Shown piece after piece: positions 1-6,536 of a stretch of DNA of 6,536 nt. The position numbers and the translations under genes are program-made. The notes below the pieces were generated by a model, which made no database searches, had not been told where the DNA came from, and was given only the letters and a program-made list of their open reading frames with translations. Within the stretch, counting starts at the first letter, position 1; the number at the start of each line of letters is the position of its first letter. Source of the DNA: Flavobacteriales bacterium UBA2619 (GTDB lineage Bacteria > Bacteroidota > Bacteroidia > Flavobacteriales_D > Sanyastnellaceae); NCBI GenBank assembly GCA_002339135.1, contig DDJR01000050.1, forward strand, positions 1-6,536. Direction: 5' to 3'.

Positions 1-796
1 GATGACTGACGCAGCAGATTACTTCCTTCGCAAGCAGAAGCGATCGACGGGTGTTTCACAAACAGAAAAAATTAAAATTGCGGTAAAATCACTTGGTCTC
101 GATGATCTTGCACCATTCAGTCCAGAGGAACGAATCATTGAGTATCTCATTGGTGGTCGTGGGGCATACCCCCTTCTCGAGAAAGACCTGCGCGCATTTT
201 CAGAAGAAACAGCTTCGGAATCACCAGCTCCAGGCGGTGGTTCGATTGCAGCTTATTCCGGTGCTCTTGGTACTGCTCTGTCAACCATGGTGGCTAACCT
301 AAGCGCAAATAAGCGCGGTTGGGATGACCGTTGGGAAGAGTTTAGCGATTGGGCTGACAAAGGTCAAGTGTATCACTCACACCTCCTTGCGCTTGTTGAT
401 GCTGATACTGCGGCTTTCAATGGTATTATGGATGCTTACGGTCTGCCTAAGTCATCCAGTGCACAAAAATCAGCTCGGTCAGCGGCGATTCAAGCTGCCA
501 CCAAACACGCCATTGAAATCCCGATGAAGGTTGCAGAAATTGCTCACAACGCTCTAGAAGTAGCAGAAGCGATGGCTGCGTTCGGAAACCCCAACTCCAT
601 CACAGACGCTGGAGTTGGCGCCATGTGTCTGCGAACAGCTGTCTTGGGTGCTGTTCTTAATGCCCGTGTAAATACTGCCGATTTGGATGATTCCGAGTTC
701 GTTTCGTTAACACTTGCGCGTTGTGTCGAACTTGTGTCCAGTACTGAATCTCGCGAGTTGTCGATTCTAGCTCGGGTAGATGATTTGCTAGGTTAG
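1..796 (+). CDS. ftcD: Formimidoyltransferase-cyclodeaminase, C-terminal part (5' end outside window)
   Basis: The last ~264 codons of a two-domain enzyme that moves a formimino group from formiminoglutamate to tetrahydrofolate and then releases ammonia to give 5,10-methenyl-THF, in cytoplasmic histidine breakdown. Visible residues 1-50 resemble the end of the transferase domain plus linker (YFLRKQKRS, then IAVKSLGLDDLAPF and a KIIEY-like IIEYL). From about residue 60 the helical cyclodeaminase domain follows, with the glycine-rich SPAPGGGS at 74-81 and NPNSITDAGVGA at 196-207, both typical of the family. The ATG at base 2 is almost certainly an internal methionine, because full bacterial fusions are roughly 550 residues and the sequence at that point is already mid-protein. 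A stand-alone cyclodeaminase is less likely because of the transferase-like N-terminal residues. The gene converges on rplS and ends about 80 nt before a shared terminator. Confidence 0.9.
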   Translation, partial: MTDAADYFLRKQKRSTGVSQTEKIKIAVKSLGLDDLAPFSPEERIIEYLIGGRGAYPLLEKDLRAFSEETASESPAPGGGSIAAYSGALGTALSTMVANLSANKRGWDDRWEEFSDWADKGQVYHSHLLALVDADTAAFNGIMDAYGLPKSSSAQKSARSAAIQAATKHAIEIPMKVAEIAHNALEVAEAMAAFGNPNSITDAGVGAMCLRTAVLGAVLNARVNTADLDDSEFVSLTLARCVELVSSTESRELSILARVDDLLG

Positions 797-877
797 GGCT
801 TCACGAAGTGCTTCTGTAAAACAGTTTTCAGGTCCTTCTTGTCGGCTGCTGGTGGACTCTTTGATCAAACATGGCAT

Positions 878-915
878 AAAAAAAGCCGTTTCTTTTGAAA
901 AGAACGGCTTTTTTT
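878..915. terminator. Bidirectional intrinsic terminator between ftcD and rplS
   Basis: The arms AAAAAAAGCCGTT (878-890) and AACGGCTTTTTTT (903-915) are perfectly complementary over 13 bp. The intervening 12 nt (891-902) can partly extend the stem through CTT/AAG pairing. A run of seven A on one side and seven T on the other gives a U-tract in transcripts from either direction, so one element can end both the plus-strand ftcD and the minus-strand rplS transcripts. It lies 20 nt past the rplS stop and about 80 nt past the ftcD stop. Nothing else convincing is seen in the 139-nt gap between the two genes. Confidence 0.9.
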
Positions 916-935
916 GTAATGTTATAATTCTTGAT

Positions 936-1283
936 TTATCCGCGACGCTCCTTAATACGAGCTGACTTACCGGTAAGTTCACGTAAGTAGAAGATACGTG
1001 CACGACGTACAACTCCTCTTTTGTTTACGATGATGCTATCTATGTGAGGGCTGTTGACCGGGATAATACGCTCAACACCTATTCCACTTGACATTTTACG
1101 AATCGTAAAAGTTTCTGTCATTCCTACTCCACGTCGTTGCAATACAACACCTTGGAAAGCTTGAAGACGCTCTTTTTTACCCTCAGTAATTTTTACAGTA
1201 ACAGTTACTGTGTCACCAGCTCCGAACTTGGGCCACTCACGTGACTCCACCATCAAATTTGTAATCTCTTTAATACGCTCCAT
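936..1283 (-). CDS. rplS: 50S ribosomal protein bL19
   Basis: A 115-residue protein of the usual bL19 length (about 114-120). It belongs to the large ribosomal subunit near the 30S-50S interface. Family signatures are clear: FGAGDTVTVTVKI at 21-33, the conserved stretch ERLQAFQGVVLQRRG at 38-52, TFTIRKMSSGIGVERI at 58-73, and the basic C-terminus VVRRARIFYLRELTGKSARIKE. The ATG at 1283 gives the standard N-terminus MERIKEITN. Upstream is A/T-rich with no Shine-Dalgarno match, as is common in Bacteroidota. It follows trmD after 80 nt on the same strand, the trmD-rplS order seen in many bacteria, and ends just before the bidirectional terminator, so it is the last gene of its transcript. I see no odd residue or truncation. 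Confidence 0.98.
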   Translation of the reverse strand: MERIKEITNLMVESREWPKFGAGDTVTVTVKITEGKKERLQAFQGVVLQRRGVGMTETFTIRKMSSGIGVERIIPVNSPHIDSIIVNKRGVVRRARIFYLRELTGKSARIKERRG

Positions 1284-1363
1284 AATGATATATTTAAATC
1301 CGCTTAAATTCGGGATGCAATATTACGAATAAATCGAGCACCATCTGCATTTTTTTTCATTTA

Positions 1364-2038
1364 TCAATCAAGCAAATCAGGTCGCCGCTCTTTGGTTCTT
1401 TTTAGAGCTTCTTCTTCTTCCCAAACTCGGATCTTTTTGTGATCACCGCTCAGCAATACTTCAGGTACTTTCCAGCCGTTGTATTCAGCTGGCCTGGTGT
1501 AAACAGGTGGAGCTAACAATCCATCTTGAAACGAGTCTGTGAGGGCACTCATTTCATCGCCAATAACACCAGGGACTAGGCGCACAAGGGCGTCAGTTAA
1601 GACGGCTGCTGCCAACTCTCCACCACTCAGAACATAGTCTCCAATCGATATTTCTAGTGTGATAAAGTGATCTCTTAGTCTTTGGTCTATTCCTTTATAA
1701 TGACCACATACCATGAGGATGTTACCACAAAGTGAAAGCTGATTTACCCGACCTTGAGCAAGTCTCTCACCATCGGGTGTTAAGAAAATCACCTCGTTGT
1801 AATCCCTCTCGCTCTTTAATTTTACAATTGCATCGTGAAGAGGTTGCATCGCTAAAACCATTCCTTCAGCACCACCAAAGGGTGTGTCGTCAACTTTTTT
1901 ATGCTTGTTCGTCGTGTAATCACGGAGGTCATGAAGGTTCACCTCAACAAGGCCTTTTTCAATCCCTCTTTTCACAATGCTTTCTGCAAATGGTCCTTTT
2001 AAAAGTCCTGGAAGTACTGTCAGTATATCTATTCTCAC
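1364..2038 (-). CDS. trmD: tRNA (guanine-N1)-methyltransferase TrmD
   Basis: Transfers methyl from S-adenosylmethionine to N1 of G37, next to the anticodon, in tRNAs with G36, which prevents +1 frameshifting. This is a SPOUT enzyme whose deep trefoil knot forms the cofactor site: LTPDG at 86-90, VCGHYKGID at 110-118 and SIGDYVLSGGEL at 131-142 (numbered from the GTG). Arg153 (VRLVPGV) and Asp168 (TDSF) match the E. coli catalytic Arg154 and Asp169, and the C-terminal HYTRP-like VYTRP and LLSGDH are present. I prefer the GTG at 2038 (224 aa) because it gives VRIDILTVLP, matching the family's MRIDI-type start. The in-frame TTG at 2056 would add six residues not found in the family and abuts the base of a strong hairpin. 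No Shine-Dalgarno sequence is visible. Followed by rplS after 80 nt. Function is confident; the exact start is moderately so. Confidence 0.95.
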   Translation of the reverse strand: MRIDILTVLPGLLKGPFAESIVKRGIEKGLVEVNLHDLRDYTTNKHKKVDDTPFGGAEGMVLAMQPLHDAIVKLKSERDYNEVIFLTPDGERLAQGRVNQLSLCGNILMVCGHYKGIDQRLRDHFITLEISIGDYVLSGGELAAAVLTDALVRLVPGVIGDEMSALTDSFQDGLLAPPVYTRPAEYNGWKVPEVLLSGDHKKIRVWEEEEALKRTKERRPDLLD

Positions 2039-2056
2039 GATGTAAAGGTAAATCAA

Positions 2057-2092
2057 TAACCCCAGAAAGTCTGGTGAGACTTTCTGGGGTTA
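2057..2092 (-). terminator. Perfect 16-bp hairpin between the S46 peptidase gene and trmD; possible terminator or processing site
   Basis: TAACCCCAGAAAGTCT (2057-2072) and AGACTTTCTGGGGTTA (2077-2092) are exact reverse complements around the 4-nt loop GGTG. On the minus strand the hairpin starts 21 nt after the peptidase stop and ends 18 nt before the trmD GTG. It could end the peptidase transcript, but what follows on the minus strand (TTGATTTACC) is a poor U-tract, and the plus-strand side has none either. The position leaves no room for a trmD promoter downstream of it, so full termination would silence trmD-rplS unless transcription begins elsewhere. Partial termination, RNase processing or regulation of trmD are open alternatives. 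The structure is certain; the role is not. Confidence 0.5.
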
Positions 2093-2113
2093 CGAATGAA
2101 TGTTGTGTCAGAC

Positions 2114-4315
2114 TTAGTCAACCAATTCCATTGCGGGGGCAGCCATTTCTGGAGTTTCGTAAATAAGGTCAAGTTCGTCGATAATGTTCGTTGCACCTGC
2201 AAACTTATCTACGATCCAAAGTACATAACGGATGTCAACTGAGATCGTTCTCTGGAGATCATGCTCGAATGCGATATCTCCACTCATTGCTTCCCAGTTA
2301 CCATCAAATGCCAGTCCGATAAGATCACCGTTTGCATTCATTACGGGTGACCCAGAGTTTCCTCCTGTAATGTCGGTTCCGTGAAGAAAGCAGACAATAA
2401 GTTCACCATTTTCATCAGCATACTGACCAAAGTCACGAGCGACTAAGAGCTCTTCTAGGCGTTCAGGAACTACGAATTCTGGATTGCTGTTGTCCATTTT
2501 TTGGAGAATTCCATCTGTTGTAGTTACAAAGTCATATTGAACAGCATCTGCAGGGGAGTAGTCTCCTACTGGGCCATAAGTGCAGCGCATCGTTGAATTT
2601 GCATCTGGGTAGAAAGCTTTGTTAGGCTGCATCTCGCGAAGTCCTTTAACGAAGAGGCGATAGCCTTCATCGAACTTGTCTTGTGCTTCACTTTCCATAG
2701 AGCCAAAGTAAGTTTGGAGAATGCTCATCGCTGCAGCTACAGCTAGATCTTTTTCTAATGCTTTCTCTGAAGGTGTCTCTATGAATGCACGCGCTGATTC
2801 TTCGTTGACAAGGAAACTCTTCGAGTACATTTTTGAAGCGTAACGAGAAATTGACCCCTTGTACTTGTCGTCAACTGTCGCAAAGAAGGAAGGAAGATAT
2901 TCCGGAGCGATGTCGGTTTTATATTTTGACATCAAATTCGTGAATAGATCTCTGTCAGTAGACATGTCGTAATCTTTAAAGAATGCATCACACAGATCAG
3001 AAAGCCTCGCTTTAGTTGCTTCAACTTGGTCAGCGTCCTCAGAGAAAAGACCTGGTGCCGTTCTGCCAAATCGTACTGCAAACAACGTGATGTCAGACCC
3101 TATAAGCCCAGCTTCTAGTGCATAAGCATCGGCTTTTGCGGTAGCGTCTGTTGCAGTGTAATACGCTTCGATTAGCTGAAGTGCATCGCCATATTCGGCT
3201 TGTCGGTCAGTGCTAGAAGCTACCCATTCAGTGAATTTCTGCTCAATCGCTTGCTTTTGAGATTGTACATCCAATGCTTTCAGTCCTTTTGATTGGCCTA
3301 TGTAATACTTCCAGTAGTTAGCTGTCTGTGCATACTTGGCAGCATATTGAATGCGGACACCTAGGTCTGCGTCCATGTGCTCTTTCATCGTGCTGAGTTT
3401 TAGAGCTCGTACATCAACAACACTCGGATTGTGAAGTGCAAGAGCTTGCTCAATTCCCCAGCTACTTAAGAAGCGATCTGTAGATCCAGGGTATCCCATG
3501 ACCATTGTAAAGTCACCGTTGTTTACTCCTTCCATGCTGATGTTTAGGTGACGCTTGGGTGTGTAAGGGACATTCGTTTCAGCGAAGTCTGCTGGATTGT
3601 TGTCTGCATCTGAATAGATTCGAAGCATCGAGAAATCACCTGTATGACGAGGCCACATCCAGTTGTCAGTATCGCCACCGTATTTACCGACACTCTCAGG
3701 TGGAGCAGCGACTAAACGGATGTCGGAATAAGTATTGTAAATGAACATGTAGAATTCATTGCCGTAGTAAAAACTGTTGATTTCGTATTGGTAACCGTTC
3801 GAATCACCTTCAGTGTATTCAGCACTAATTTCACCTTTTGCAGAAGCAATAGCCTCATTGCGTTCATCTTCACTCATCTCATTTGTTACGTTAGCTAGAA
3901 CGCGGGCTGTAATATCGTCGATGCTTACAAGAAAGCTAACTTCAAATCCCTCAATGTGCTTTTCTTCATCTTTACTTAGAGCGAAAAAGCCATCTGTCAG
4001 ATAATCGTTTTCAGGTGAACTGAAGCCTTGGATCGCACCATAAGCACAGTGGTGGTTCGTGAGCACCAATCCTTGTGATGAGATGACCTCAGCAGTACAA
4101 CTTCCTCCGTTAAGTCGGATGATTGCATCTTTAATCGATGCGTTGTTGATGTCGTAGATGTCGTCAGCTGTTAATCTAAATCCAGAGTTTTGCATAGACT
4201 CTTCATTGATTTCCTCAAGCGTGTGCATGAGCCACATGCCCTCTTGCGCCTGAGATACAGGAGCAAAGAAAATCGATACTAAGGCAATAAATGCGATTGA
4301 ATAAATATGTTTCAT
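2114..4315 (-). CDS. S46 family dipeptidyl-peptidase, DPP7-like
   Basis: A 733-residue serine exopeptidase, close to Porphyromonas DPP7 (712) and DPP11 (720), that removes dipeptides from peptide N-termini in the periplasm. A signal peptide is plain: MKHIYS, a hydrophobic run to about residue 20, and a signal peptidase I site after SQA (23). The chymotrypsin-like catalytic triad is intact: His89 in TNHHC, Asp227 in WPRHTGDFS, and Ser654 in GGNSGSP. Cys73 and Cys90 flank the His motif and probably form the family disulfide. The alpha-helical S46 insertion spans roughly 280-560. At the residue equivalent to DPP11 Arg673, which selects acidic P1 residues, this protein has Gly672 (FDGNWE), as in DPP7, so preference for hydrophobic P1 residues is inferred. 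There is no type IX secretion C-terminal domain. It starts 18 nt after the upstream lipoprotein gene, with an A-rich leader and no separate promoter seen. DPP7-type specificity is less certain than family membership. Confidence 0.95.
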   Translation of the reverse strand: MKHIYSIAFIALVSIFFAPVSQAQEGMWLMHTLEEINEESMQNSGFRLTADDIYDINNASIKDAIIRLNGGSCTAEVISSQGLVLTNHHCAYGAIQGFSSPENDYLTDGFFALSKDEEKHIEGFEVSFLVSIDDITARVLANVTNEMSEDERNEAIASAKGEISAEYTEGDSNGYQYEINSFYYGNEFYMFIYNTYSDIRLVAAPPESVGKYGGDTDNWMWPRHTGDFSMLRIYSDADNNPADFAETNVPYTPKRHLNISMEGVNNGDFTMVMGYPGSTDRFLSSWGIEQALALHNPSVVDVRALKLSTMKEHMDADLGVRIQYAAKYAQTANYWKYYIGQSKGLKALDVQSQKQAIEQKFTEWVASSTDRQAEYGDALQLIEAYYTATDATAKADAYALEAGLIGSDITLFAVRFGRTAPGLFSEDADQVEATKARLSDLCDAFFKDYDMSTDRDLFTNLMSKYKTDIAPEYLPSFFATVDDKYKGSISRYASKMYSKSFLVNEESARAFIETPSEKALEKDLAVAAAMSILQTYFGSMESEAQDKFDEGYRLFVKGLREMQPNKAFYPDANSTMRCTYGPVGDYSPADAVQYDFVTTTDGILQKMDNSNPEFVVPERLEELLVARDFGQYADENGELIVCFLHGTDITGGNSGSPVMNANGDLIGLAFDGNWEAMSGDIAFEHDLQRTISVDIRYVLWIVDKFAGATNIIDELDLIYETPEMAAPAMELVD

Positions 4316-4333
4316 TGATCAGGTTTTTTTAAA

Positions 4334-4840
4334 TTATTTTTTAGTGTCCGGTTCAGCCAGCCAATTTGCTTGACCCATTAAAGTCTCAATTTTAGTGTAC
4401 AGCTCATCTAGATTGGGGCCGTTAAATCGATTAAATACTGTTTTTCCGTTGATTGTAGAAATAGCTGCAGGCAAATCCATGACCCTCTCGTCGTCATATC
4501 TTTTGAGAAGTTTAAAGTAACCGTTCGCTTCAGCAAAAGTAGTTATCTCCGTGATGTCATCAATGGAAATACTGCATTTGTAATTTCCTTCATCCAAATG
4601 TCGGCCAATCACTTCCTCAGTAAACCTACCCACTTTAAGAGTTGCTTGACCATCATTTAAAATGTTCAGCACAAAGGTTGGGCATGTCCCGTAGCACATT
4701 GTTCTTTGTAGACCAATAGAAACTTCGAGAGGCACATACGTTGAAGAGGACGACACAGGCACGTCTTTTTTGCCAGAACATCCGGACAAAATGGTGAGAA
4801 AAATGGCGAAAACCGCAATGTTTTTTAGGTCCATCTTCAT
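4334..4840 (-). CDS. DUF6438-type lipoprotein
   Basis: A 168-residue exported protein of unknown function. The N-terminus is a lipoprotein signal: MKMDLK, a hydrophobic segment at about 8-18, then lipobox LSGC with lipidated Cys21. Ser at +2 favours the outer membrane by the general sorting rule. The mature part resembles the DUF6438 family: a strand, then LQRTMCYGTCPTFVLNI (44-60) with Cys49 and Cys53 before Pro54, NDGQATLKVG, and a later DLPAAISTING segment where the family has a conserved DLP-like stretch. A third cysteine lies at 89. The ATG at 4840 overlaps the yidC stop as ATGA, which supports this start over the second Met at codon 3 and implies translational coupling. The peptidase gene follows 18 nt downstream. 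Family assignment comes from the CxxxCP pattern recalled by eye; no biochemical role can be read from the sequence. Confidence 0.85.
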   Translation of the reverse strand: MKMDLKNIAVFAIFLTILSGCSGKKDVPVSSSSTYVPLEVSIGLQRTMCYGTCPTFVLNILNDGQATLKVGRFTEEVIGRHLDEGNYKCSISIDDITEITTFAEANGYFKLLKRYDDERVMDLPAAISTINGKTVFNRFNGPNLDELYTKIETLMGQANWLAEPDTKK

Positions 4841-6536
4841 TTTTTAGGGTTGCTCTTTTTAGACCTAGATCCCTTCAGCTCTTTTGTTTTCTTTGTCTGC
4901 TCTTTCTGCATTTCAGCTAGACGTTCCTGAAATGCTGATTTTTTCTTCGGATTCTTTACGTTCTCATCAATCTGTGCCAGAATTTTTTCTTCGTTGATAA
5001 AGTAGCGTTTTATGATCAGCATTTGTCCTATCGAAACAAGGTTAGCGGCCAAGTAATACAAGCTCAGGCCAGCGGCAAATTTGTTGAAGAAGAACAACAT
5101 TGTGAATGGGATAAAATTCTGAATCATCTTCATGTCAGGCATTCCTGCAACCTTAGGTTGTGGAGGCTGACCTGCTGTGGTCATGCGCATGTAAAAGAAA
5201 ATCGAGATCGCCATGAGCACAGTGAATCCACTTATATGTGCTCCGTACATCGGTATTTCGAATGGAAGATCAACGATGCTGTCGAATGCAGCAAGGTCGT
5301 CGGCCCACAAAAAGCTTTTCCCTCTAAGGTCAATATTCGCAGGGAAAAAGCGGAACATAGCGTACAGAACAGGCATCTGAAGCAAGGCAGGAAGACAGCC
5401 TGCCATGGGATTGACACCTGATTTCCGATACAGTTCCATCGTCGCTTGTTGTCGCGCGATCTTGTCTTCTGGATGATCCTCGTTAATTTTTTCAATTTGA
5501 GGTCTAAGCATTTTCATCTTAGCGGAACTCAGGAAATTCTTCCAAGTAATCGGGAAGAGGAACATTTTGATGATCAAAGTAATGATTAATATGATCAGGC
5601 CTGCGCTCACAAAACGAGCGTTTAAAAAATCATACAGTGGCAAGATGAAATTTCGATTCACCCACCCAAAAATCCACCATCCATAGTCAATTATTTTTCC
5701 GACTTCATTTAATCCTGTGGCATTGATTAACTCAAGATCGTTGGGGCCAAAATAAAAATTCAAGTTTTGCTCCATGCCAACACTAGTAGACTTGGCTGTT
5801 ACGGGTAAGTTGGCTGAAAACAGTAGGGTAGAAGTCGTGTCATCTTCAAAGAGCGTGTTAGACAATATTGCCCCTTTTTCGAATCCATCTTCAACAGACA
5901 CGATCGCAGAGAAAAAATCTTGCTTAAATGCCATCCATTCTAAGTTGTACTCAATTGTTTCTTCGTCTGACCGTCCTTCTGAAAGGTAATCCCGACCGCG
6001 ACCTTCTTCTTTGTAATAGATCGATGTGTGTTGTCTTTCCCACTCTAGTCCTTTCTCATTTCTCAATCCAGTTGCAGACCAAACTAATTTTTGTTCAGGC
6101 AAAATAATTCCATCAAAACCAATGAAAGTAATTCTTGTCTTAAGTTCATATCCATCCAGATTGTGTCTTACCACAATTTGTCCAGTTTCTGTTGATGCAG
6201 TCAAAAAAACGGTACTGTCTGTTTCAGAGGTGTTGTAGAAATTTAAGTCTGACATGTTAATTCGACCTGTACCGGGAACGTCGAAATACAGATCCATTGA
6301 GCTTCTTTTAGAATCCCAAAGTTCGATGGATTCACCATCTCTAGATCGAACATTGCCATCGGTCAATGTCGCGGATATAGGAAGCCCTCCACGTGAACCT
6401 AAGACCAAGTCGAGTACAGATGATTGAATCCTGAATTCTTTATCCGGACCATAAACAGCAAGGGCGAGAGGACCGTACTTCTTGCGCATTTCTTCAGTGG
6501 CTGTCTTTCTACCCAGAGAGTCCAATTCAAGATTTG
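4837..6536 (-). CDS. yidC: Membrane protein insertase YidC (N-terminus outside window)
   Basis: Inserts and folds inner-membrane proteins, alone or with SecYEG. About 565 codons are visible; residues here are numbered from the Leu codon (TTG) at 6525-6523. That TTG is not taken as the start because the frame stays open to the window edge and the first membrane helix is missing. Residues ~20-265 form the beta-rich periplasmic domain. The conserved core follows: a helix at ~303-328 ending IIKMFLFPITW, the cytoplasmic hairpin SSAKMKMLRPQI...YRKSGVNP, GCLPALLQMPVLYAMF (376-391), then helices at ~430-447 and ~470-505 with FNKFAAGLSLYY. Lys320 occupies the place of E. coli Arg366 in the hydrophilic groove; lysine is usual in Bacteroidota. 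The tail 521-562 carries 15 Lys/Arg in 42 residues, suited to ribosome contact. The stop overlaps the next gene's start by 4 nt (ATGA), so yidC probably heads or continues an operon with the lipoprotein and peptidase. Confidence 0.97.
   Translation of the reverse strand, partial: NLELDSLGRKTATEEMRKKYGPLALAVYGPDKEFRIQSSVLDLVLGSRGGLPISATLTDGNVRSRDGESIELWDSKRSSMDLYFDVPGTGRINMSDLNFYNTSETDSTVFLTASTETGQIVVRHNLDGYELKTRITFIGFDGIILPEQKLVWSATGLRNEKGLEWERQHTSIYYKEEGRGRDYLSEGRSDEETIEYNLEWMAFKQDFFSAIVSVEDGFEKGAILSNTLFEDDTTSTLLFSANLPVTAKSTSVGMEQNLNFYFGPNDLELINATGLNEVGKIIDYGWWIFGWVNRNFILPLYDFLNARFVSAGLIILIITLIIKMFLFPITWKNFLSSAKMKMLRPQIEKINEDHPEDKIARQQATMELYRKSGVNPMAGCLPALLQMPVLYAMFRFFPANIDLRGKSFLWADDLAAFDSIVDLPFEIPMYGAHISGFTVLMAISIFFYMRMTTAGQPPQPKVAGMPDMKMIQNFIPFTMLFFFNKFAAGLSLYYLAANLVSIGQMLIIKRYFINEEKILAQIDENVKNPKKKSAFQERLAEMQKEQTKKTKELKGSRSKKSNPKK

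Noticed and set aside
797..877. Short inverted repeats after ftcD, such as CTGT-AAA-ACAG and GTCC...GGAC.
   Set aside because: Stems of only 4 bp with no flanking T-run or supporting context; not distinguishable from chance.
788..1012. A 74-codon open frame on the minus strand overlapping the 3' end of rplS and the terminator.
   Set aside because: It overlaps the clear rplS gene out of frame, reads through the terminator hairpin, and its translation resembles no known protein.
1318..1325. TAATATTG on the minus strand upstream of rplS, a one-mismatch match to the Bacteroidota -7 element TAnnTTTG.
   Set aside because: No TTG/TTTG -33 element is found at the right distance, and the spacer is A/T-rich, so such a match is expected by chance.
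1732..2166. A 144-codon plus-strand open frame opposite trmD and the peptidase 3' end.
   Set aside because: It is antisense to the conserved trmD coding sequence and crosses the hairpin; low-complexity translation with no recognisable domain.
5023..5421. A 132-codon plus-strand open frame inside yidC, plus an 87-codon minus-strand frame at 5232-5495.
   Set aside because: Both lie within the conserved insertase core of yidC in other frames; they are by-products of its codon use.
1..6536. Search for CRISPR-like repeats, insertion sequences, tRNA genes, toxin-antitoxin or defence genes.
   Set aside because: Nearly all of the window is explained by six conserved genes, and the gaps are at most about 140 nt; no such element is visible.

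Overview
The window looks like an ordinary chromosomal segment of a Bacteroidota bacterium, most likely a flavobacterium-like marine or aquatic lineage. The reasons are: a YidC with the phylum's lysine-for-arginine groove residue and a long lysine-rich tail; an S46 dipeptidyl-peptidase, a family well represented in Bacteroidota; a lipoprotein with a DUF6438-like CxxxCP motif; trmD next to rplS without rpsP-rimM in the visible stretch; and gene starts with A/T-rich leaders and no Shine-Dalgarno sequence. The exact genus cannot be read from the sequence.

Layout. Bases 1-796 (+ strand) hold the 3' part of a formimidoyltransferase-cyclodeaminase gene (histidine degradation and folate one-carbon metabolism); its 5' half lies outside the window. 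It converges on a minus-strand run of five genes, in transcription order: yidC (4837-6536, 5' end cut by the window edge), a small DUF6438-type lipoprotein (4334-4840), an S46 dipeptidyl-peptidase (2114-4315), trmD (1364-2038) and rplS (936-1283). A symmetric hairpin with A- and T-tracts on its two sides (878-915) sits between the converging gene ends and can terminate transcription from both directions.

How the genes relate. The yidC stop and lipoprotein start overlap as ATGA, and the peptidase begins 18 nt after the lipoprotein, so these three are probably co-transcribed: a membrane insertase, an exported lipoprotein, and an exported peptidase that trims dipeptides from peptides outside the cytoplasm. 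Between the peptidase and trmD lies a perfect 16-bp hairpin with a 4-nt loop (2057-2092) that lacks a good U-tract and ends only 18 nt before the preferred trmD start. It may be a weak terminator, an RNA processing site or a regulatory structure. TrmD (tRNA m1G37 methylation) and bL19 form a translation pair with an 80-nt spacer that contains a possible 18-codon reading frame.

All complete genes appear intact, with their key residues present. I saw no mobile element, CRISPR array, tRNA or rRNA gene, and nothing that amounts to a new biological system. The points most worth a second look are the 2057-2092 hairpin, the small reading frame before rplS, and the tight coupling of yidC to an uncharacterised lipoprotein.
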